A stretch of 64,000 nucleotides of DNA from Micromonospora chalcea (lineage in GTDB: Bacteria > Actinomycetota > Actinomycetes > Mycobacteriales > Micromonosporaceae), in contig NZ_MAGP01000001.1 of NCBI RefSeq assembly GCF_002926165.1, forward strand, positions 248,001-312,000. The letters are read 5' to 3'. The position numbers and the translations under genes were made by a program. Below, one piece after another: positions 36,001-49,700 of this stretch. The stretch's first letter is position 1. Each line of letters begins with the position of its first letter. The notes under the pieces are model-generated. The model was given only the letters and a program-made list of their open reading frames with translations, made no database searches and had not been told where the DNA came from.

Positions 36001-36413
36001 TGCCGCTGACCCCGAACGGCAAGGTGGACCGGTCGGCCCTGCCCGAACCCGACCTGGCCCGCCCGGAGCTGCGCAGCCCGTACGTGGCGCCGCGCGACGA
36101 ACTGGAGCGGACCGTCGCCGGCATCTGGCGGGAGCTGCTCGGCGTGGAGCAGGTCGGGGTGGACGACAACTTCTTCGAGCTGGGCGGCCACTCCCTGCTG
36201 ATGGCGGAGGCCCGCCTGCGGCTCGTCGCGGCGGCCGGCCGGGACGTGACGCTCGTCGAGCTGTTCCAGTTCCCGACCGTCGCCGCGCTCGCCGGTTACC
36301 TCAACCGGCCCGGCGCGGACGGCGACGGCCTGGGCGACGCCCAGGAACGGGCGGCCACCCGCCGGCAGTCACTGAGTCGACGTCGCCGCCGCTCGTCGGC
36401 CGCGCAGGCATGA
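33042..36413 (+). CDS. NRPS module C-A(Ser)-T
   Basis: 1123 aa. C domain about 37-467 with intact HHLVSDG (His168-Gly174). A domain about 487-1000 with YTSGSTGRPKG, NLYGPTE and YRTGD motifs and the A10 lysine at 994 (NGKVDR). Reading pocket residues by alignment to GrsA gives D-V-W-H-I-S-L-I-D, one conservative change from the EntF serine code, so serine is predicted. T domain Ser1051 (GGHSLL). It should form an amide between the beta-hydroxy fatty acyl chain and serine. The next module is a PKS, which extends this serine. That is the arrangement required for 4-amino-2,4-pentadienoate. The C-terminus is Arg/Ser-rich and may dock PKS3. A 16-nt gap separates it from the next start. Confidence 0.94.
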   Translation: MTDLDARLAALSPEKRALFEKLLRERGQARPARRENVFPISVMQQGIWFLEQLRPANPAYLIPAAVRIRGPLDTALLRQAVDGIVARHESLRTTFELRDGRPVQVVHPALAIPLAETDLRGTPAGGDELEARIVAALREPFDITTGPLLRLALLRLGDDDCVLGVAMHHLVSDGWSVGVLLGELSTRYAALATGDRPALPELSVQYGDYAAWQQDWLRGEDLSADLAHWREHLAGAPAVLDLPTDRPRPPVQGFQGASHPFTLPEPVLTALGALGKQHGATTYMALLAAFGVLLRRYSGQDDVVVGVPMANRDRAEVEPLIGFFVNTLPVRVDLTGNPTFTELLGRVRDACLGAYAHQRVPFEKVVEALKPARDLSRPPIFQVGLSYQSDPLPTLALAGVEFERLPLRAQGARFDLELQLFNDAGGVSGWFEYDRDLFEPATMARMAGHYRRIVELAVAGPHTAVDELPLLDADERDAVLALSRGEPRRWPGAGWAHEQIAERARRTPELPAVRFAGRTVGYGELLHRANVLARRLRAAGVGPGVRVGLVLERSVELVVGLLAIWQAGGAYVPVDPGLPAGRVALMLDDADPAVVLTQRRLGEKLSWDGPLWYADELLTDDVPADAADDRPTPVRGTDVAYVIYTSGSTGRPKGVPNTFAGLRNRLLWMQDAYGLGPGDRVLQKTPYSFDVSVWEFFWPLMTGATLVVARPDGHRDGAYLVDTIRSEQVTTVHFVPSMLQAFLREPDVERCVSLRRVICSGEALPRDLQDRFFTRSAAELHNLYGPTEAAIDVTAWACRRDDPRPVPIGRPIANTQVYVLDRHLQPVPVGVPGELHIGGVNVALGYLNRPELTAERFVADPFATPARVGGAAVTGDRDDDRPPARLYRTGDLGRIRADGAIEYLGRLDHQVKLRGFRIELGEIEAALTACPGVTEAVVVARAHGGDTRLVAYLVGPAVPATGELISRLKERLPDYMVPAVFTTLDALPLTPNGKVDRSALPEPDLARPELRSPYVAPRDELERTVAGIWRELLGVEQVGVDDNFFELGGHSLLMAEARLRLVAAAGRDVTLVELFQFPTVAALAGYLNRPGADGDGLGDAQERAATRRQSLSRRRRRSSAAQA

Positions 36414-36429
36414 ACGGTAGGTGAGACAG

Positions 36430-42081
<5,652 letters not shown>

Positions 42082-42184
42082 GCCGGCCGATTCCGCCCGC
42101 CCCGGCGCGTGCCCGCCGTACGCGAGCGCCGCACGTCCTGTCCGCAGTCGTGTCAGCTCACCCACACACCGAGGATGATCGCCC

Positions 42185-45100
42185 GTGACGACCACCGACC
42201 TGGGCAGCCTGTCCGCCGCCGAGAAGCGCGCACTGCTGGCCGAGCGGCTGCGGCAGAAGAAGCAGCGGCGGGAGTTCCCGGCCTCCTTCTCCCAGCAACG
42301 ACTCTGGTTCCTGGAGCAGCTCTCGCCGGGCAGCGCCGCGTACAACATCCCCGGCGCCGTCCGCATCCTGGGCCCGCTGGACCTGGAGGTGTGGCGGCGC
42401 TGCTGCAACGAGATCACCCGCCGGCACGAGGCGCTGCGGACCACGTTCACCGAGGTCGACGGCGAGCCCCGGCAGCTGGTCAACGCCGTCTGCGAGCCGG
42501 AGTTCACCATGGTCGACTGCGCCCACCTGCGCGGACCGCAGGGCGAGGCGGGCATCCAGGAGCTGGCCCGGGAGGAGTTCACCCGCCCGTTCGACCTGGC
42601 CGGCGGTCCGCTGCTGCGGGTGCGGTTCCTCCGGCTCGGCCCGCAGGAGCACATCCTGCTGCTGACCATGCACCACATCGCGGCCGACCTGTGGTCCATG
42701 TCCGTGGCCATCGCCGAGCTGGTCGAGCTGTACGGGGCGTTCGCCGCCGGTCGCGAGTCGACCCTGCCGGACCTGCCGATCCAGTACGTCGACTACACCG
42801 TCTGGCAGCGGCAGCGGCTGGAGGGCGACGCGCTCGACGCCGACCTGGAGTACTGGAAGAAGACGCTCGCCGGGGCGCCGGCCGCGCTGGAGCTGCCCAT
42901 CGACAAGCCCCGCCCGGCGGTGCAGAGCACCCGGGGCGGCTCCCGGCCCTTCGCCCTGCCCGAGCCGGTGATGACCCGGCTGCGCGCGCTGAGCCAGCGG
43001 GAGGGCGCCACCCCGTTCATGACCCTGCTCGCGGCCTTCCAGGCGCTGCTGCACCGCTACAGCCGCGAGGACGACATCGTGGTCGGCGTACCGGTGGCCA
43101 ACCGGAACCGGCCGGAGATCGAACGGCTCGTCGGCTACTTCGTCAACACCCTGGCGCTGCGCACCGACCTGTCCGGCGACCCGAGCTTCCGCGAGCTGGT
43201 CGGGCGGGTCCGGCAGACCTGCCTCGGCGCGTTCGCCCACCAGGAGGTGCCCTTCGAGCGGCTGGTGGAGGAGCTGGCCCCGCGCCGGGACCTGTCCCGC
43301 TCGCCGATCTTCCAGGTGCACTTCATCTTCCAGAACATCCCGATGCCGGAGTTCGACGTGGCCGGGCTGCGGCTGGAGCCGGTCGACGTGGAGAGCTCCA
43401 CCGCCCGGTTCGACCTGGAGCTGCAGGTCTTCGACCGGCCGGACGGGCTGACCGGCTGGTTCGAGTACAACACCGACCTGTTCGAGCCGGCCACCGTGGA
43501 GCGGATGTCCCGGCACCTCGCGCAGCTGGTGGAGAACCTGCTCGCCGACCCGGACCGGCCGATCGACCAGGTTCCGATGCTCGGCGCCGACGAGGAGCGT
43601 GACCTGCGGCTGCGGTGGAACGACACCCGCCGGGACTGGCCGCAGCCGGTGTGCGTGCCGCAGCGCTTCGCCGCCCGGGCCGCCGCCGCCCCGGACGCCC
43701 CGGCGCTGCGCACCGACCGGGAGAGCCTGACCTACGCCGAGCTGGACGGGCGCTCGACCCGGCTGGCCCGCCGGCTGCGGCGGCTCGGGGTGGCCCGGGA
43801 GACGATGGTCGGCATCTGCCTGGAGCGTTCGGCCGACATGGTCGTGGCGATGCTCGCCGTGCTCAAGAGCGGCGGCGCGTACGTGCCGCTGGACCCGGGT
43901 TTCCCGCCGGACCGGATCGCCTTCATGCTCGCCGACTCCGACCTGTCCGTGCTGCTCACCAGCAGCGACGTGCTGGCGGGCCTGGGCGGGGTGAAGGCGC
44001 AGCCGCTCTGCCTGGACCTGCTCGGTGACGAGCTGGCCGCCGAGTCGGCCGAACCGCTGGACGTCGACGTGCGCCCCGACGACCTGGCGTACGTCATCTA
44101 CACCTCCGGCTCCACCGGCCGGCCCAAGGGCGTGCAGGTTCCGCACGGGGCGCTGGGCAACTTCCTGCTCGCCATGGGCGAGCGCCCCGGCGTCACCGCC
44201 GACGACGTGCTGCTGGCGGTCACCACGCTCTCCTTCGACATCGCCGGGCTGGAGCTGCTCCTGCCGCTGGTCGAGGGGGCCTGCGTGGCAGTGGTGAGCC
44301 GCCAGGTCGCCGCCGACGGGGAACGGCTGGCCGCCGCGCTGGACGCCTTCGGCGCGACGGTCATGCAGGCCACCCCGTCCACCTGGCGGATGCTGCTCGA
44401 CGCCGGCTGGACCGGCGAGGCCGGGCTGCGGGTGCTGGCCGGCGGTGAGGCGCTCCCCGCCGAGCTGGCCCAGCGCCTGCTCGGCCGGTGCGCCGAGCTG
44501 TGGAACATGTACGGCCCGACCGAGACGACCATCTGGTCGGCGGTGGCGCGGGTCGACCACGGCCCGATCTCCATCGGCGAGCCGATCGCCAACACCGAAC
44601 TGCACGTGCTCGACGGCAGCGGCCACCTGGTGCCGCCGGGTGTCCCCGGCGAGCTGCACATCGGCGGCGCCGGCCTGGCGCGGGGCTACCTGGACCGGCC
44701 CGAGCTGACCGCCGAGCGGTTCGTCCGGCACCCCTTCCCGATCGGGCTGGGCGACCGGCTCTACCGCACCGGCGACCTGGTCCGTCGCCGCGCCGACGGG
44801 AGCATCGAGTTCCTCGGCCGGCTCGACCACCAGGTGAAGCTGCGGGGCTTCCGGATCGAGCTGGGCGAGATCGAGTCGGTGCTGGAGCGGCAGCCGCAGG
44901 TCAACCAGGCGGTGGTGACCGTACGCGAGGACACCCCCGGCGACCAGCGGCTGGTGGCGTACGTGGTGGCCGGCGCCGACGCCCGGGCCGAGGCGGCGGC
45001 GCAGTGGCCGCACGAGGTGGAGCAGTGGCGCGACGTCTGGGACGCCGCGTACGACGTGACGGACACCGGCGAGGTCGACCCGACGTTCGACACCCGGGGC

Positions 45101-46738
45101 TGGAACAGCAGCTACACCGGAGCGCCGATCCCGGTGGCGGAGATGCGCGGCTGGGCCGAGGCGACCGCCGAGCGGATCCTCCAGGACGGCCCGCGCTCGG
45201 TGCTGGAGATCGGCTGCGGCACCGGCCTGATCCTCTACCGGGTCGCCCCGCACGTGCGCCGCTACTGGGGCACCGACATCTCCGCTGTCGCCCTGGACCG
45301 GCTGCGCGCCGACGTGCCGGCGCGGGGACTGTCCGGGGTGGAGCTGTTCGGCTGCGCCGCCGACGAGCTGGACGCGCTGCCCGACCAGCTCTTCGACGTG
45401 ATCGTGCTCAACTCGGTGGCGCAGTACTTCGCCGACGAGGACTACCTGCTGCGGGTGATCGAGGGCGCGCTGCCCCGGCTCGCCCCGGGCGGCTCGCTCT
45501 TCCTCGGCGACATCCGCAGCCTGCCACTGCTGGAGACCTTCCACACCTCCGTGCAGGTGGAGCGGGCCGAGGCGCAGGACAGCGCCGAGCAACTGCGCGA
45601 GCGGGTGCGCCGGGCCGTCGCCGACGACCGGGAGCTGGTCTTCGACCCGGGCTTCTTCACCGCGTTGCCGGCCCGCTTCCCCCGGCTGACGGAGGTACGG
45701 GTGATGCCGAAGCTCGGCTCGGTGAGCAACGAGCTGACCCGGTTCCGCTACGACGTACGGCTCACCGTCGACGGCGACGTCGTCGACGCCGGGGACGTGA
45801 CGTGGCTGGACTGGCGCGACAGCGGGCTCACCGCGGCCGGGCTGCGCGAGCGGCTCACCGGCGACCGTCCGGCGCTGCTCGCGCTGCGCGGCGTACCCAA
45901 CGCCCGCGTCGACCACTGGGCGCGGGCGGCGACGGCGCTCGCCGGGGCGGACGGCACGGTCGCCGACCTGCGGGCCGAACTGGCGTCCCCTGTCGACCCG
46001 GCCGCCGTCGAGCCGGAACAGCTGCGCCGGCTCGCCGACGAGACCGGCTACCGGCTGGACCTGGACTGGTCCGGTCACGGACCGGCCGGTGACCTGACCG
46101 TCGTGCTGCGCCGGCTGGCCGGCGACGGCCGGCCGGAGACGCCGCTGCCCCGGCTCGCCGGGCCGCCCGCCGCCGAGCCGCGCTGGGACTCGTTCGTCAA
46201 CGACGCCCTCGGCCGCCGGGCGAGGCGGCTGCTGCCGCGGCTGCAGGCCGCGGTCGGCGAGCAGTTGCCCGACTACATGGCGCCCTCGGCGTACGTCTTC
46301 CTCGACGCGCTGCCGCTCACCCCGAACAACAAGGTCGACCGCAAGGCGCTGCCCGCGCCCGAGTCGGGCCGGCGGCAGGTGACATCGGCGTACGTGGCAC
46401 CGCGCACACCGGTCGAGGAGGTGATCGCCGGCATCTGGGCCGAGACCCTCGGCGTCGACCGGGTGGGCGTGGGCGACGACTTCTTCGCCCTCGGCGGGCA
46501 CTCGCTGCTCAGCACCCGGATGGTGGCCCGGGTCCGGGAGGCGTTCGGCGTGGACGTGCCGTTGCACAAGGTCTTCACCGACCCGACGGTCGCCGGGCTC
46601 GCCCGGGCCGTGACCGCCGACCCCGCGCAGCGGACCGTCGTGGAGAAGACCGCCGAGTTGCTGATCCGGCTCAGCGACCTGTCCGACGACGAGGTGCAGC
46701 AGGCACTCGACCGCGCCGACGGAAGGACGCAGGCATGA
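42185..46738 (+). CDS. NRPS module C-A(Gly)-N-methyltransferase-T (sarcosine)
   Basis: 1517 aa from the GTG at 42185, after a 103-nt gap, with GAGGA at 42171. C domain 32-462 has HHIAADL, Leu replacing the Gly of HHxxxDG. A domain from about 486 has YTSGSTGRPKG, NMYGPTETT and the A8 block DHQVKLRGFRIELGE; pocket residues read D-I-L-Q-L-G-M-I-W, one change from the glycine code. A SAM methyltransferase is inserted at about 936-1322 between A8 and A10 (VLEIGCGTG near 1005, FDVIVLNSVAQYF), the normal place for N-methylating domains. The A10 lysine is 1383 and the T-domain Ser is 1440. Predicted unit: N-methylglycine. The next gene overlaps by ATGA. Confidence 0.94.
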   Translation: MTTTDLGSLSAAEKRALLAERLRQKKQRREFPASFSQQRLWFLEQLSPGSAAYNIPGAVRILGPLDLEVWRRCCNEITRRHEALRTTFTEVDGEPRQLVNAVCEPEFTMVDCAHLRGPQGEAGIQELAREEFTRPFDLAGGPLLRVRFLRLGPQEHILLLTMHHIAADLWSMSVAIAELVELYGAFAAGRESTLPDLPIQYVDYTVWQRQRLEGDALDADLEYWKKTLAGAPAALELPIDKPRPAVQSTRGGSRPFALPEPVMTRLRALSQREGATPFMTLLAAFQALLHRYSREDDIVVGVPVANRNRPEIERLVGYFVNTLALRTDLSGDPSFRELVGRVRQTCLGAFAHQEVPFERLVEELAPRRDLSRSPIFQVHFIFQNIPMPEFDVAGLRLEPVDVESSTARFDLELQVFDRPDGLTGWFEYNTDLFEPATVERMSRHLAQLVENLLADPDRPIDQVPMLGADEERDLRLRWNDTRRDWPQPVCVPQRFAARAAAAPDAPALRTDRESLTYAELDGRSTRLARRLRRLGVARETMVGICLERSADMVVAMLAVLKSGGAYVPLDPGFPPDRIAFMLADSDLSVLLTSSDVLAGLGGVKAQPLCLDLLGDELAAESAEPLDVDVRPDDLAYVIYTSGSTGRPKGVQVPHGALGNFLLAMGERPGVTADDVLLAVTTLSFDIAGLELLLPLVEGACVAVVSRQVAADGERLAAALDAFGATVMQATPSTWRMLLDAGWTGEAGLRVLAGGEALPAELAQRLLGRCAELWNMYGPTETTIWSAVARVDHGPISIGEPIANTELHVLDGSGHLVPPGVPGELHIGGAGLARGYLDRPELTAERFVRHPFPIGLGDRLYRTGDLVRRRADGSIEFLGRLDHQVKLRGFRIELGEIESVLERQPQVNQAVVTVREDTPGDQRLVAYVVAGADARAEAAAQWPHEVEQWRDVWDAAYDVTDTGEVDPTFDTRGWNSSYTGAPIPVAEMRGWAEATAERILQDGPRSVLEIGCGTGLILYRVAPHVRRYWGTDISAVALDRLRADVPARGLSGVELFGCAADELDALPDQLFDVIVLNSVAQYFADEDYLLRVIEGALPRLAPGGSLFLGDIRSLPLLETFHTSVQVERAEAQDSAEQLRERVRRAVADDRELVFDPGFFTALPARFPRLTEVRVMPKLGSVSNELTRFRYDVRLTVDGDVVDAGDVTWLDWRDSGLTAAGLRERLTGDRPALLALRGVPNARVDHWARAATALAGADGTVADLRAELASPVDPAAVEPEQLRRLADETGYRLDLDWSGHGPAGDLTVVLRRLAGDGRPETPLPRLAGPPAAEPRWDSFVNDALGRRARRLLPRLQAAVGEQLPDYMAPSAYVFLDALPLTPNNKVDRKALPAPESGRRQVTSAYVAPRTPVEEVIAGIWAETLGVDRVGVGDDFFALGGHSLLSTRMVARVREAFGVDVPLHKVFTDPTVAGLARAVTADPAQRTVVEKTAELLIRLSDLSDDEVQQALDRADGRTQA

Positions 46739-49700
46739 GCACCAGGCGGTTCGCCCTGTCCGCGCAACGGCTCGCGCTGCTGGGCAACCTGCTCCAGGAG
46801 GAGGGCATCGACCGCGCCCCGGCGCGGACCGTGCCACCGCGCGCCGACCTGGACGCCCCGGTGCCGCTGACCTTCTCGCAGAGCCGGATCTGGTTCCTGG
46901 AGCAGTTCGCGGCGCACACCTCCGCGTACGTCATCTCCACGGCGATGCGGGTGCACGGCGACTTCCGCGCGGACCTGTTCGCCGGCGCCTGCGCCGAGGT
47001 GGTCCGCCGGCACGAGTCGCTGCGGACGGTCTTCTTCGAGCGGGACGGACGGCCGTACCAGCAGGTGCGGGCCGAGCTGCCGCCGGACGTGCGGGTCGAG
47101 GACGTGCCCGGGGTGACGCCCGGGGAGGTCGACGCCGAGCTGCGCCGCCGCGAGGAGGAGCTGATCGGCCGGCCGTTCGACCTGGCCGCCGGTTCGCCGG
47201 TGCGGGTCCGGCTGCTCCGCTTCGGCCCGCAGGTGACCGGCGTGCTGCTCAACCTGCACCACCTCGTGTCCGACCGCTGGTCGATGGGGGTGCTGCTGCG
47301 CGAGCTGATCGACTGCTACCGCGCCCTGCTGACCGGTGGGCCGCACGGCCTGCCCGAGCTGCCGGTGCAGTACGCCGACTTCGCCCTCTGGCAGCAGGAG
47401 CCGGCCGCTCAGCAGGCGTGGGCGGCGGACCTGGCGTACTGGACGGGCCAGCTCGGCGGCGCGCCACCGGAGATCGGCCTGGTCGGTGACCGGCCCCGGC
47501 CGAGGGAGAAGAGCTACCGGGGTGACTCGGTGCCGGTGGAGATCCCGCCGGCCGTGGTGACCCGGCTGCGGGCGCTGTCCCGGCAGGAGAACGCCACGCT
47601 GTTCATGGTGCTCCAGGCCGCCTTCGCGGTGCTGCTGCACCGGCTCACCGGCGACGAGGAGGTGGTGGTCGGCTCGCCGGTGGCCAACCGGCGCCTGGTC
47701 GAGCTGGAGCCGCTGATCGGGCTGTTCATGAACACCGTGGCACTGCGTACCGACCTGCGCGGCGAGCCGTCGTTCCGGGAGCTGCTGCGCCGGGTCGGCG
47801 CGGTGTGCCTGGCCGCGTACGACCACCAGGGCATCCCGTTCGAGCGGCTGGTCGAGCAGTTGCAGCCGGAACGGTCGGCGGCCGGCACCCCGGTCTTCCA
47901 GGTGCTGTTCTCGTACCAGAACGTGCCGTTCCCGTCCTGGCACGACGGGCCGCTGCGGGTCGAGCCGGTCTCGCTGGACGCCCGCAAGGCCGAGTTCGAC
48001 CTGCTGCTTGACCTCTTCGAGGACGGCGACACGATCTGGGGGCGGCTGGAGTACAGCACCGATCTGTTCGACGAGGCGACCGCCCGCCGTCACGTGAGCA
48101 TGTTCCACCGTCTGCTGCGGGGCCTGCTGGACGACCCGGACACCCCGATCGGCGTGCTGCCGCTCGTCGGCCCGGTCGAGCGGGACGAGCTGCTGGCGCT
48201 GGCCACCGGTCCGGCGACCGACGCCGACCGTCCGCTGGTCGGTGACGCCTTCGCCGCGGCGGTCCGCCGTGACCCGGCCGCCACGGCGGTGCGGTTCGGC
48301 TCCCGTACGGTCGGCTACGGCGAGCTGGACGCGCTCGTCGGCGCGCTCGCCGACCGGTTGCGGGCAGCGGGCGTGCGCCGGGGCACCCGGGTCGGCGTGC
48401 GGCTGGACCGGTGCGTGGAGCTGGTGGCCGCGCCGCTCGCCGTCTGGCGGGCCGGCGGGGTGGTCGTACCGGTGGACCCGGCGCTGCCCGCCGACCGGGC
48501 CGCCGCGCTGCTGACGGCGGCCGAGGTCGCGTTGCTGCTCACCGCGCGCCCGCAGGGCGGCGTCCCGCGCTGGTCCGGGCCGACCTGCCTGGTGGACGAC
48601 CCGTCCGCCGACCCGCGCGCGGTGCGCGGCGCCGCCGTGCCCGGTGCCCTCGTGCCGGACGCCGCGGCGCCGGCCGGCGCGGGCACTGTCACCGGCGGTG
48701 ACCCGGCCTACGTCACCTGTCCGCCCGACGGTGCGCCGCGCACCACGGTGCACAGCCACGCCGCGCTGCGCGACCGGCTGCGCTGGTTGTCCGAGGCGGC
48801 CGGGCTGACCGCCGCCGACCGGGTGCTCCAGCAGGCGCCCCTGGCTGCCCCGGCGGCGGTCTGGGAGCTGTACGCCCCGCTGCTGAGCGGCGCGGCCGTG
48901 GTGCTGGCCCGGCCCGGCGGGGACCGCGACGCCCGCCACCTGGTCGGCCTGATCCGAGCGGAGCGGGTCAGCGTGGCCTGCTTCCGGCCCGACCTGCTCG
49001 CCGACCTGCTCGACCAGCGCGGGGTGGAGCGCTGCGCCGCGCTGCGGCACGTGTTCTGCGGTGGGGCGCCGCTGTCCCGGCACCTGGTGGCGCGCTTCGC
49101 GGAGCGGTCGCCGGCGGCCCTGCACCACGTGCTCGTGCCGCCGGACGTGGCCGCGCCGGTCACCGCCCACCTGTGCGCCGTCGACGGCGAGCTCACCGAT
49201 CCGGCCACGCCCGACGGCGGGCCCGCCGACCCGGCCACGCCCGACGGCGGGCAGCGGCAGTTGATGCCGGTCGGCCGCCCGGTGCCGGGCACCAGGGCGC
49301 ACGTCCTGGACCGGGCCGGTCAGCCACTCCCGGCCGGTGTGCCGGGGGAGCTGTACGTCGGTGGCGACCCGCTTCCGGCGCCGGCCGGAGGTGTGGCGGC
49401 GCTGCTGGCGCCGGACCCGTTCGGCACGGCGCACGGCGCGCGGCTGCTGCGCACCGGCGAGCGGGCCCGGATGCGCGCCGACGGCGTGATCGAGTACCTG
49501 GGCCGCCTCGACCACCAGGTACGGCTGCGCGGCTTCCCGGTGGACCTGGACCTGGTCGAGTCGATCGTGTCCGGGCATCCCGCGGTGACCGGGGCCGCCG
49601 TGGTGGCGCACGACGACCGGCTGGTCGCGTACGTCGTGGGGCAGGCCGGGGCCGGTGAGCTGGCGGCGTACCTGAGGCAGCGGCTGCCGGAGAATCTGCT

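Noticed and set aside
36421..36429. GTG at 36421 as start of the third PKS
   Set aside because: The ATG nine bases later has the better-spaced AGGTGAG and begins directly with the usual acidic KS leader.
42158..46837. 1559-codon minus-strand frame opposite the sarcosine NRPS, and similar frames at 46273-51306, 38623-42711 and 54387-57134
   Set aside because: Same cause: long stop-free antisense frames are expected at this GC content, and none carries a recognisable motif or ribosome site.
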